Of a DNA stretch of 64,000 nucleotides, positions 26,378 to 38,399 are shown in pieces. The stretch covers positions 2,261,501-2,325,500 of the forward strand of contig JAFREQ010000061.1 in the NCBI GenBank assembly GCA_025331565.1, read 5' to 3'. The notes below the pieces were generated by a model. The model was not told the origin of the DNA, did not search any database, and saw nothing but the letters and a program-made list of their open reading frames with translations. The stretch is from Holacanthus passer. Its lineage: Eukaryota > Chordata > Actinopteri > Pomacanthidae. A program made the translations under genes and the position numbers. The first letter of the stretch is position 1. Each line of letters opens with the position of its first letter.

Positions 26378-26923
26378 CTACTGTAATCCTTCATCCATTA
26401 GTCATGACTCCCCTTTCAAGGTCGCGGATGAGAATATGTTTCCTGTTGCTCTGTCAACATCACAAAGGATGAGCTGTGGTGGAATTTGACAATGTAAAAG
26501 TCTCTGCTTTGATATCAGTCTGTGATTTTTTTTAAAGGATGTAAGATCAAATGAAACATCATAGCCATTATATTTTACCCCTTTAAGAAGACACAAACTA
26601 CTGAGGTCCATCAAAAGTACAGCACATTTTGGAAAAGTGTAAACACCGGACCAAAAGGAAAAATCTATATCGTGAAGAGACCAAAAGCTCTCTAAATGTT
26701 TACATGTTTTATATCACGGAAGAGCAGTTCAATTGTGTGAAAATGTAAATAGGAAAGTTTTATATATTGCATGATTTCACCAAACGTTTCAGAAATGCTG
26801 GTCAGTGGTGCTCCTGTTGTCCAAAGTTTGCCTAATGCTGTTCCTGTTGTCAAAATGCTGTTTGTGTACTCCTCCGTACACAGTAAAAACCAAGGGACCT
26901 TGTGTACTTCCATGTCACGTCAC

Positions 26924-26929
26924 AATAAA
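26924..26929 (+). terminator. Candidate polyadenylation signal of adra1a
   Basis: AATAAA lies 547 bp after the adra1a stop codon, followed within about 40 bp by a T/GT-rich stretch. This would give a 3' UTR of roughly 0.57 kb. Confidence 0.5.
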
Positions 26930-26949
26930 TTTCTATGACATATTCCTAA

Positions 26950-28620
26950 CAAGGGATTCGTGAGGACATTTTTGGACTCTTGTTGTTTCTTTTGGTTGAT
27001 TCACTGAATATACCACCCCTCGAAACCTCGAGTTCGTCTATCCACATTCCCACAATTCTCATGTACCTCCGAGCGGTGCCAGATGGATGTCTTAATATAC
27101 TTGTGTGGAATTTTAACTGACCTTGTGGTTGCTGACCTCAATCCTGACCAGCCCCCAAGCCTCTTAAAAAATCCACCAGATTTAGAGATGTCGAGTTAAG
27201 TCATACACAGTCTCAGACATTCTTCTCTCAGGCCGTTCTCTTTCTTCGTTGCCGTCCACATACAAAACACTCACAGCTTTTATCTCGGCTTTTCCTGTGA
27301 TCCTCTGTGTGGGAGCTGTTTACCAGCGCAAAGGTGAAAAACTGAGTGAGTTTGGTGTGAGTTCAAAACTGCAAAGTGTCTCTCTGTTTACCCAGAAGCA
27401 TCAAAGGGCAAGAGGACGACCTCGGCCATCCTTATTGATTTTTCCCCCCGGAGACTCCTTCTGTAGTACCAAGATGTACTCCCTGTGCGAGGGTGAGAGG
27501 GAGGAGATGCACTTGGCATTGTTAAGCCAGTCCGCCGCTTCTGCGCGTCGAGCTCAGCCGTAGAAGTGGAGTCGACAGCTTTCCCACAGGGGAGGGACCT
27601 GGCAAGGCAGAGAGAGTGCTTGTCTGTGTCCGCGTTGTCATTGACTAGCATGTCTCCGAACCTGTAAATCACACCATCTCCACGCAGATGCCATTAGGAG
27701 AGCAGCCACCAGCCGCAGCAATAAACTACAGATGGTACGGATGACCTGATTCACCCTCCCTTCTATTGTCTCTCTGTCTGTGGAGGGTGGTGGTATTATG
27801 AACAAAACCTCAGCGAATACCTGTGTGCCGCGCTTAATAAAGATATATCATCTTCCAAATGCAATAGCTGTAATGAATACTATAAATAGATCTGCAGCCT
27901 CGCGGTCGTCAGATATAGACTGGAAGAAGGACCGGCCTGTGTTTCATCAGCCCTCATCTTATTCAGCTGCTAATTTGATATATTGATGATGAAATTATCA
28001 ATAAGTGTTTAATCTACATTCCCTCAGTATTGTTTTATCATACATCACTGAGACCACAGTCATTGATCCAATAAAGTTTATGATGAACGCTTACAGTTCT
28101 AGGTTAATGTTATTGTACATCAGTGCTGGGAAGGATTGTGGGTTTATAATAGTGGTGTCTGTATTCCCGTGGACTGAAAGCAATGCGAGCGGCGCTGGTG
28201 AGTCATGTTTGCACACTTGTCCCAGGAGGGCGTAGCTTTGTAAAGTCTTCCTGATGCTTTTTTGTGTTCTTTGCAAAGCTCTCATCAGTGGGGGAAAATG
28301 TTGACATGAAAGGATTCTCCTTCTCCGGCTTAATCAGAGTGCTCATCATGCTCGGTCCTAATTGGACGACTGTCAAACAGCCAGGGGGCTTCACTAATCA
28401 CAGAACTGTTGTTGACGTGTGCATTCAGTGTGACGTTGTCTTGCTCAGTTCATTTTACTGGGAGCGTCCCTGCGGGTGAAGTGTTGAAGGAGCTGCAACA
28501 ACAAAATGATGCTCTGAGGCTGAAGCTGCACATCACGACTCTGTGCCTCCACCTAGTGTCTCACTGCCTCTCTGCATTTACCTCCATCCACTGCTGGGAT
28601 GTGGTGTCACTCAGCTAAAT
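26950..28620. other. Intergenic between adra1a and dpysl2
   Basis: The two genes converge here. No coding similarity was seen in the short open frames on either strand, and no clear repeat was recognised before the Tc1-like element at 28622. Confidence 0.55.
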
Positions 28621-28621
28621 A

Positions 28622-29100
28622 CAACCCTGATTCCACAAAAGTTGGGATGCTGTATAAAACATGAATAAAAACCCAGTGTAATCATTTGTATCTGAACTGT
28701 GTTCTCAAACCCAAGAATTAATCTCTTTTGAACCTCTCTCCGTCCTCGTTTGTGAACCACTGAGTCTTTCCAGGATGAACCTTTCATACCCAATCATGAT
28801 CCTATCACCTGTTACCAATCAACCTGTTTACCTGTGGAATGATCCAAACAGGTGTTTTCAATCAGTCCACAACTTTCACAGTCTTTTCTTGCTCCTGTCC
28901 CAACTTGTTGGAAACATGTTGCTGCCATCAAATTCAGAAGAAGCAGATATTTGCAACAATCAATGAAGCAGATGAGGTCAAACATTAAATATATTGTCTT
29001 TGTAGTGTTTTTAATTGAGTATCTGTCAAAAAAGATTAGCAAATGATCACATTGTTTTATCTATGTTTGAGACAGTGTCACAACTTTTTTTGATTTTTGA
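28622..29100 (-). mobile_element. Deletion derivative of the Tc1-like element
   Basis: Both ends are present in inverted orientation. The left starts CAACCCTGATTCCACAAAAG after a TA, and the right reads GTGTCACAACTTTTTTTGATT. The interior (about 28755-29030) is collinear with 2925-3150 of the first copy, sharing TGAGTCTTTCCAGGATGAAC and CCCAATCATGATCCTATCACC. The transposase body is missing, so it is a non-autonomous, now decayed, copy. Confidence 0.75.
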
Positions 29101-29355
29101 TCTTTTCTGGAAAGGATTTTTATATATTTGTACAGTAATTTGGTAATTTTGGTATTTGTAATTAATTCCAATTTCATTCTTGTGTGACCAAGAGAATCTT
29201 TTAATAATGCAGAAAAGGGAGAATAGAATTATAATAATTATCAAATTATAGTCCTTTCTAGGAATACTTTCAAGGAAATTATTGGATATAGATATAATTT
29301 TTATATGATTACTGATTCATGTATAAAAAAAACAGTCAGAACAGTAAGTTTCATT

Positions 29356-31222
29356 TTTATTATTTTTAATCCACTGAAGTCAACACAGATAGGGTCAAAT
29401 GCTGACAGGACCGATGATTTTCCCCCCCAAATCCCTGGTATCCTACAAAACATACATGACCGAGTATCACACTTGCTGGGAGAGGGGCAACAACATCACA
29501 ACTCAATAACCATTACCAAGAAACTTCCCCGAATGTAAATCACTTCACATAATAGCTTGGCATACAAAAGCTACACTTGACAAGGCAATGAGGAAGAAAT
29601 AACCCAGTGTTTTACAGTATGGCCGCACAGTGGCGTGAAACTGACAACCCATTGTGGTTCGGTGAATACAGTTACAACCTCGAGTGAATCTGGTGTCGAC
29701 AATGTTGGGCAGGTAAAGGGGGTAAGAGAAGAAAACTGGATATCTGGTAGTTCATTCACAACACTAACACCGAGAACAGTGGACACATCATCAGCACGCT
29801 GTGAGGGATTTCTTACACATACTGAAGCATTTTTCATCAGGTCTCAAAGATCACGGTTCCACTTCTTGGAAGAGCCTTCATAGATACAGTGTGCTATCAA
29901 TATCTTACAGAACAGGCAGGCAAGTAGTTCAATTCAACAAATATTCTAAAACATACAGACGTTTCCAATACAAATAAAAAGTTGCAAGCTCACATACATT
30001 TTTTTACCATTTGGATTGTTACAGGTGCAAAACAAATTCTTTCCGAACTGGGTACATGGTGACTCTACTCTGGCTGCTGCTATCACAGAGCTTACACGGC
30101 TGCTGTGTGGAGGTGGACATCATCTGCACGTACACAGCAAACGTCATTTAGCACCAGGTGCAGAGAGGTTGCCGGCAAATCTCCCGTCTAGCTTCTTCGC
30201 AGTGTCTGTCTGTCTGTATCCTGAACAATATACACCGGTCTGATTATTGGAAGCTTGTTATCCTGACAACCTCTTACCAACATGAGGAAAAAACAAAGTG
30301 ATGAAATGAAGGAAAAGGTTCATGTTGCTTGGACAAAATGTAACGTGCCAAACGTTTCTCCCCCCGTAATCAGGGTGAAGTTGAATGAGTGGTTTAACCC
30401 TAAAATACCCTTTCTTTTCCTCTCAGTGCAGTCAGCGCTTTCCAAAACATGATAAAAACAAAAATGTCGATTTAAAAAAAGTGCAACTCTAACACAAAAG
30501 GAAGACCAAGGTGAATTGTTCAGCTGCACACAGTATCTATACAAAAATCAAATACTGCAAATGTCAGATAAAATCAGGTGTTATGAGACGCAGAATTCTA
30601 CAGTTTAATCTTTCACGATTAGTACGTTGAGTTTTCGTGGCAGCCTTGTACTAAAACAGAAATCTTACAGTGTAACAGTGCTCCAACATGGACAGTGGAG
30701 GCTTTACTTTCAACTGAAGGTGGCGCTGTAACACAACCACGAGCACATTCTAATTTATATCTGGGAAAGTGAAGAGCGGACGAAGAAAAACTGTAAACAC
30801 CTGAAGTTCATAAAATGTCCGCTCATGAAACTGGCTGCTTCTTAGGACCAGTTCTCTGTCATCTTTCTGAGCCATGAGGGCAAATAAACAGCTCAAACAT
30901 GTACAGCAAAAAATTATACAAAAAATGTAAACAAATTAGCTTAATCAATAATCAAACTGGGCTTAAAAACAGCAAAAAAAAGCTGCTTCAATTCACTTGA
31001 TCCTTCCTTGAAAATGGAATATGGCAGGAAAGATGAAACAAAATGGAATAGTGCCTTTTTTCCATGAGGTGACACAGTGGTAGTGTGTGAATAAGAATGG
31101 ATGGAGTGCTTTCGGGTGGGACGCAGGGGGAGTCAGAGGTGACCAGATGTGATGTGACAGCGGTAAGAGTGGCCTCTGGTCCCGTGTTGGCCTGCATCCC
31201 AATTTCTCAGTTGAGAACGAGC
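29356..31222 (-). other. Probable dpysl2 3' UTR
   Basis: This is the sequence after the dpysl2 stop codon on the minus strand. AATAAA on the minus strand (TTTATT, 29356-29361) could end a 3' UTR of about 1.87 kb. No coding frame or repeat was recognised within it. The 3' end is inferred, not shown. Confidence 0.4.
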
Positions 31223-34200
31223 TTAGCCGAGGCTGGTGATGTTGGCTTTTCCACCAGGGGGAGCCACGATGCGTTGAGTGGTGCGGCGAGGGACGTTATC
31301 ATCAATTTGGGCACCTAAAAAAAAATGAAGGAACAATGCAATGTAACTTAAGCGCCAAGCTGTGAATGAGGCCATGTGCCAGGAGGGAAATGTGTCCTTT
31401 CACTCACCAGACAGACTGAAGCCAGACTGGTGAAGGTTGCGCACAGGCTGGTGAATAAACTGCTGCTGCTGCTGTTGCTGCTTGGCAGGGGAAGTCTTCA
31501 CTGAGGAGACTGTGGACATCACCTTGGGAGTCAGAGTCACCTCACACACCGGCCCGTCGTACTGGCCCCTGGGGACTCCTCGCAACTCTGTGAGCTACAC
31601 ATACAGGCAAAGTTCATCAGACTCAACTGTGTAGCTCAACAGCTGTTGTTATAAGAATTTAGTTTTTCTGAGGTGCGACTACCTGAAAGCAGAACTCACC
31701 CTGCTGCGAGCCTTTATCCTCTTGTAAACGTTGTCAGAGAAGGGCTTGCGGCTGATGTAGCGCCCACAGCCCTCCATGGTGTGAAGGCTGCCCTCCTCCA
31801 ACACGATCTTGCCCTGGCTGATCACCACCACAGGACCTCCACGCACTTCTGTGCCCTCAAAGATGTTATACTCCACAGCCTGGGAGAAGAAGAAATCTCA
31901 TCAGATAACACAGCTCAGGGGAAATGCAGAGTGTTACCAGGACATGACTAGCATAAACCATGTGGTTTTATACCACAACACTTTTTTTCTGATAGATTTT
32001 TTTGAAATAAATGTGCAAAATAAAGCAGCACACCAGTTTAAAGTAATTTTCATTTGGATATAATGAAGCAATACATCTGAAAGTTGTTTTGCCTGCAGGA
32101 CACCAAAGGACACTGTTCACTGTAATTTACATTAAAGAGGGTTTGCATTACATTACAATAAGATTATACTTGCAGTATCTCCAAGTAAGTTCACTTTTAG
32201 TGGTTAAACTGGTGTTTAACTGTACTTTTAAAGCTCATGTTCAGGCAGATTCTGTTACTCTGTATTAATAAATCTACTGTTGCACCAGTTGAATTGTGTT
32301 ATATATCTTTAACAGCTACTGTACTGCTCTTCTTAACAGAGCTGGCTTAGCAGAGTTATATAATACAACGTGCATTGCAGCCCATCACATATAATCTTAA
32401 AAATTAGGTCTCAACATGTCTAAAACACATGAATGACTAAAGACATTGTGGAGTTGAGATAGACAAAGTGATCGTCTGACCAGGTTGTGGCTCTTTGCTG
32501 AGATGATCTTTGTGATATCTGGGTCCCACAGCACGAGGTCGGCATCAGACCCCACAGCGATGCGGCCCTTGCGGGGGAACAGGTTGAAGATCTTGGCTGC
32601 GTTTGTGCTGGTCACTGCCACAAACTGGTTCTCATCCATCTTGCCGGTCACCTTTTGGGACAGGACAACAACTCACATGCCAGCATTTCCATATGCACAA
32701 AGGTTTACAAAGTGATTTGATTCATGTTAGGAATGTTTGGAATGTGTGAAAAGTGGGTCGTATCAAGCTCACCACACATTTGTCCCAGATTAGAGACATC
32801 CTCTCCTCAGTGCCATTGGTACCCTCTGGGATTAGGGTGAAGTCATCTTTGCCTATTGCACGCTGAGATGTCTGGAAAGTGCAGTGAGCACTACCAGTCA
32901 CCTGCAAGTCCCCACTGGATAAGACAGAAAGCAAGAAAACTAAGGTTGGATTTCATAAGAGTCATCTTTGACCAATTACTCATGACAAAACTGTGATATT
33001 TATTATTCTATCTTTGCATTAAGTGCATGTAAATGTTACAAAAGGGCCTTTCATACTGAATGTGGTCGCAGAAAAGAGGTACAGCTGAGTTAAAAAGCAG
33101 CACACAGCAGTAACACGTCATCTTGTGCTCCAGCTATCTTTAGGTCCTGGCACAGACCACCTACCATGACAACAGAGAGCTGAGGTAGTCAGGGGTGGTG
33201 GGATCAGGACTGAGTGGTGGAGAAGTCACATAGGCTGCAGCCTTGGCCCAGTTCTTGCTCCAGTAATGGGTACCGTCTGTGCCCAAACTGGCAGATATGG
33301 GCTCTCCATAAACCACAGCACCTTCAGCAGAAGACAGGATGACGTCAGCGCAAGAACAGTGGAAGCCAGACAGACGTGAGTAAAGATGTGGATACATTTA
33401 CAAGTTCAGAATTTCTCTTTTTACCCCTTTTCCTGGCGAGCGCAATGACATCAGCAGCGCTCTTGCTCATCACCTTGGTGATGTAGAGGGGACAGTTGGT
33501 CTGATTGGCTATGGTGACAGAGCGATTGACGGCCTCGGCCTCCACCTGCAGACACACAGATTTATCATCAGCCTGCTTTGATACTGGATTTCTGACAGCC
33601 TCTCCTCTCACCTATACTCTATTCTGGCTCTTTTATCTTAAAAGCACACTATCATACAATCGTTTCTCCTTTGGCTACAGTTATTGAGAACCAGCCCTCT
33701 GTCTTACCTCCTCTGGGCGGCTGAGCACATGACCTTCAGGGCCAGTGATCCCCAGCTCCAGAATACGTCTCTGCTCCTAAAGAATCACACAAGAACATTA
33801 GAATCCTAAATGGCAATAACAGCTTACAGCTGAGACTTGAGCAACAATCACTGCTTCTGTTACCTCTGCAATGATGTCGCCATTCTCAGCGTGAACCTGT
33901 GCAATGGCTCCAAGGTCTCTGATGACACTGAACACCTCATAGATCTAAAAGAAAATGATAGATAGTGGTCAGCTCATAGGGCAGTCATCCACGTCAAAGA
34001 CATCCAGCAGCCTCAAAAACATATGCTACGACAGCACGAAGAGCCGCAGAGCATACCTGAGAGTCAGAAAGTTGGAAAACATCCTTATAAGCCAAATAGA
34101 CCAGGAAAGAGTTGACACCTGAAGATAGAAAACTTATGAGAGAAAACAGCCAAAAGGTGGAATAAAGAGAGCAAAAGAGGGGAAAAACCCAGAGCAAAGG

Positions 34201-37200
34201 AGAAAAGTAAAATCAAAAGGATAAAAATTACAAAGCAGAAACATGTAGTTACTGTTTCATGGTCTGAGAACAGTGGTTTATTTTTTTCCCCAAGCAGTGT
34301 CTGAAACACTTTTTATAGAACCAATGAGAAACATCTCTGTGCAAGTAAAAGTGGCAGTGAGTCAATGACTTTAGGCTCGATGCATGTGGAGACGAAATGT
34401 GAATGTTTTGACTGCATACCATGATCCTTCACTAGGGTCTCCATCTCTTCCTGAGTGCCTTTGTTCCACTCTGTGATGTCCACATGCAGAGAATAGTCAC
34501 AGCAGGACTTGCTATCAGCCCACTCCCTCCACTGTTTGAAAGCTGCAACCAGGCTGATGCCAGGCTCCGGCACCACGTGGTCGACTGTAAAACACAAACA
34601 AACAGGTTGGAATTCATGTGCACAAGCAAAGTGCATAATTGAATCATACGCTTGATGGCATGCACATCTGCAGTGTTATGATCCCTGCAACAGGATATCT
34701 GTGCTTTTAAACTGGTTGAAAACACATATGGAAATCTGTCACATACTGATCATAGTTGTCCCTCCAGCCAGGGCCGCCCGGGTGCCCTGGTAGAAATCAT
34801 CTGCCGCCACCATGCCTCGGTCAGGCATCTGGAATCGGGTGTGCACATCAATACCTCCAGGCATCACCATTCTCCCATGAGCCTCGATGATCTTAACTCC
34901 CCCAGGAACAATGAGGTTGTCTCCGATTTGCCTGAAGGAGACAAATGAAAGCAACAACACAGAAATACAGAAATGAATAAAGAAGGAAACATGATAAAAC
35001 CAACCTTAATTACAGCATTTTCTCAAACAAAAATTAAATACATACAACAAAAGCGTCTATAAATCTTCCAAATGAACTTACTTGATGACTCCATCCTCCA
35101 TGTAGATATCAGCCAAGAATGACTGATCATCGTTCACTATCTTTGCTCCTTTGATGAGGAGACGGTCACTCTGAAAGAAGGAGACAACATTTCACTCATT
35201 ACCCATAAACCACAAAAAAAGGAGCCACCTGCTGAGCAGAGACTAAGAGCAAGAAATCATCTCTGTTAATCTCTTGTAGTTAATAGTCAGTTCCATAATT
35301 CAACAGTAAATTTTACCAATTTTAAAGTCAAATTACTTTTTTTTTTTTAGAATAGAAAAGAACCTTGAGCAAACTTACGCGATTCATTTAGCTCAGTGCA
35401 TTTCCCAGTTTACTCACAGAACGGAACAAGACTCAAGCAGAGAAAATAGTTACCACATCACCCATACAAACAGTCAATCAATCCATACCAACTTTAACCC
35501 TACAGAAATGATGATTAGAGTTATCCTACATGATGTATTCACAAATAATAGACATGCCACTTAAAGGGAGGGGCAATTCTTCTCGAAACCCTCACAAACT
35601 CTTGAGTGGCACAATTAACTGAACCTGTGCGAGATGAAAGGAGAGCGTACTAGGCTGGCCTATTTCTCCTGCAGGCTTCCCGGGGTCTCTGAGGACAGTA
35701 AGGACAGCTAATGAAGACAAAAGTGGTTTACTGCAAACCTCACAGCAGGAAACACTCAGTTTCTAATGTGCAGAGTGGTTGGACAGGGACAGCGGGAATG
35801 CATTCGGTATACAAGTCGTAGCTGTATTGACATGATCTGCCAGGCAATTACGTCCCTTATAAATGGGTCATATAACCTGTGCACTCTCTGTGTCCGAGTG
35901 GTCAGCGACGAGCGCACTGAGATTGTCATGTAACCTCAGCTCAAAATGGTTTTCACTGTGCATTGCTTTAGTCCTTCCCTACCTAAATGAATGCATCAGA
36001 ATGTATATGCTGTATATATATGCACTTCTCTGCGGTAAAAACAGACTCTTGTGATTACTCTCATAATATACAGTCTTAAACTGAATTAATTACTAAGAAC
36101 TAAATGCATTTATTAAAGGGCTCAGTATCAAGCACATAGGCTATTCCATCAATGAAACCAGGAACTGTGTGTTACATACGCAGATCTAGTAGACTTTCCA
36201 GTTTATTAGGTACGCCAAGCTAAAACTACTGAGAAAGATGCTTGTTATTTAGCTGAACCTTGTTGATTTAAGCAGAAAAAACAATAGGAAGAGCTGTCAG
36301 TGTAATGCAATACAATTTATCAGCACTACAACCTGCAGCCTCCAAGATGGAGATAAAGTTGAATCACCACTTCTCTACAACAGTTTCAACACAATCTGAT
36401 CATTATAACCTTCGTGAAGGGAGGATTGAGACTGATGTATTAGACTGCATTAGTTTTAGCTTTAGGTGTAGCTAATAAACTGCCAACTGACTGTGTGTTA
36501 CAGACTCAAAAATCTGCATGAATAAAACATTTCAAAAGACATTGTCAAGCTGCATAAACATTATTGTCTTTGGTTGTTTCACATGTCCCAAGGCAAGCAG
36601 CTACTAAACAAGAGACCATGAATATTATCATGATTAATGGCTGCAACTAGTGATTTAAACTAGTGTTTAAAGACAATAAAACATCATGTCAATGAATGAC
36701 ATAGTCTTACTAATCAATAATCTCAAATAATAAGAAACAAAGAGAAGGGTGCTCATTATCACTGTTGTTTTAAATGAATGAAAATGGTCAGAAATGATAA
36801 TCATGTTTCTTTTCTTCTGCTAATTGTGACAGTCATTGTGTCTACATGTGGTTGTACTAGATGACTGTACAAATTAAGAAGAAGCAGAACCACCCTGCCT
36901 GTGTCACTGTGAGGCTCTCACAGCAATGTTCACAGCATTGCTCTCATTCCTGTTCTGGAGACTTTGATTGGAACAAATTCAGCTACTGTTGCTCAGGGAC
37001 AAAGCCTGATCTTGGTGTTTCATTAAAAGCACTGCAGAGTGAAACTATCTGCTTCAATCCAACCTAACAAGTGCTGTCTAGCTGTGCGCGTTGCTATCTG
37101 CATGCCGTGTCTGAGATGTCAGGACTGCATGTTTATAACCCTGCCTTGACCTGTGAGAGAGACATGACAACCACCTAGATAAGTGTCTGTACAAACCAGA

Positions 37201-38041
37201 GCCTGATCCTGAGTGGAAACAGTGAACAGTACAGCTTGATCTTATTGCTTGATCAGACTTGAAGCAGATGCTGCATATATGCTTCAGCACCCTGGCTATA
37301 ACAGCTGCATGATGAAAGCTTAGGGAAAAAGGTTTGGATGGGTGCTGTCCAATGACCTACTTTACAAAAGAGGTTTTACTTCTTTTAACTATCATGGCAT
37401 CCCGACTTTAGGCTCTTAATACTGTGATTTCTGGATGAAAAGCTGCAGCATAAAGCAAAACAGACATTATATTATCAAAATTACAACAAAAATGACAGAA
37501 TCAGAAGCTTGTCCTTGTGCAGAATTGACGATTTGGCAAAAAATCTAGTTCTCCAAAAAAAAGAAAGACAGAGAGCAGTGAATGCAGACTGAAGAGGATG
37601 TCAGGTGATGGAGGATGGAGGATGATGGATGAGATGATGACAGTGAAGGAAGCTGTGTCTAAACCTGTTAACTACACCCTGCAAGATGAGGATGCTGCCA
37701 GGGAGAGCTAACATCACAGCTACAGCTAAAGGAGCCAAGAGCTGCTTCAAGCCTTGAATGTTCATTATATAGGAAAATACTACTTAAGCTCTAAATGAGG
37801 ATTTTCTAAAGAGCTTCCTGCAAACTGTCTGATTATCATTATTCATTATCAGTATGTGGAAGCTGTGTGTGAATGAATGGAGCCGACAGCTAAGCGTTGT
37901 TAGCTTTGGGGCTAATCCTGAGGCTCCTCGCACGTTAATTAAAACACCAACATTTAAAGGATTAACATTATATTTTTCAATTAATGATTCAATACTCACT
38001 GTAATTCGTGGGATGTTCTTCTTTCCTTGGTAGCCCGACAT
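31223..38041 (-). CDS. dpysl2: Dihydropyrimidinase-like 2 (CRMP2)
   Basis: Fourteen coding exons: 38041-38000, 35170-35082, 34931-34747, 34584-34420, 34118-34057, 33944-33864, 33776-33708, 33545-33425, 33321-33165, 32914-32773, 32651-32481, 31879-31700, 31594-31408 and 31314-31223. They total 1743 nt, 580 residues (human 572), in frame throughout. CRMP2 is a cytosolic tetramer that binds tubulin and controls axon growth. The fold is that of dihydropyrimidinase, but GGIDVHTR (69-76) has Arg where the enzyme has a zinc-binding His, so it should be catalytically dead, as in the family. The tail keeps T510, S515, S519 and S523, equivalent to human 509, 514, 518 and 522 (GSK3 sites and the CDK5 priming site). 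Human Pro515 is Thr here. Seven glutamines (527-533) are inserted after SPAK. Exon 1 encodes the short isoform start MSGYQGKKNIPRIT. Paralogue (a or b) is undecided. Confidence 0.97.
31460..31480 (-). repeat. CAG/CAA repeat encoding Q7 in dpysl2
   Basis: Seven consecutive glutamine codons (six CAG, one CAA) lie in dpysl2 exon 13. Human CRMP2 has only two glutamines at this place. Confidence 0.95.
35171..37999 (-). other. dpysl2 intron 1
   Basis: This is the largest dpysl2 intron (2.8 kb). It contains AT-rich sequence, a patch of possible repeat remnant around 36640-36720 and no recognised gene. Open frames such as 36861-37067 have no support. Confidence 0.6.
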
Positions 38042-38059
38042 TTTGAAGATGCCTCAGAC

Positions 38060-38345
38060 ACACCTGTCCCCTGCCTCTCGGCTAACGTTAGCTAAGCTCA
38101 GCTGCCAATAAAGGATGAGTGGATGCTCAGCTAGTCGACGCCCCGGCTGATCTGTGCCGACTCCTGTCGATGCTAACTGACCTCTGCTCACTGCAGCCTA
38201 GCGAATTATTTTAAATGTGTGGTTATAGCTCTGAATTACTCTCCTTATCCTTGGATTTAGTGCTGGAAAAGGTCTCTGAAGACCAGACAAGCTCCAAGAC
38301 CAGGGCCACAAAGAGGTACCGCGCATGCGCACTGCCCCGCCCTGC
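38060..38345 (-). promoter_or_regulatory. dpysl2 5' UTR and promoter with NRF1 site
   Basis: Upstream of the dpysl2 ATG the sequence becomes CpG-richer. CCGCGCATGCGCA (38319-38331) is a full NRF1 palindrome, followed by CCCCGCCC, an Sp1-type site. There is no TATA box. The site is about 280 bp upstream of the start codon. Confidence 0.5.
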
Positions 38346-38399
38346 TCATCCACAGCTCCATGTTTCTTTGATGTGTTTGAGGAAACAGGTTCAGCATCA

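Noticed and set aside
25958..26394. Long minus-strand and second-frame open frames opposite adra1a exon 2
   Set aside because: They are shadows of the G+C-rich adra1a C-terminal coding sequence.
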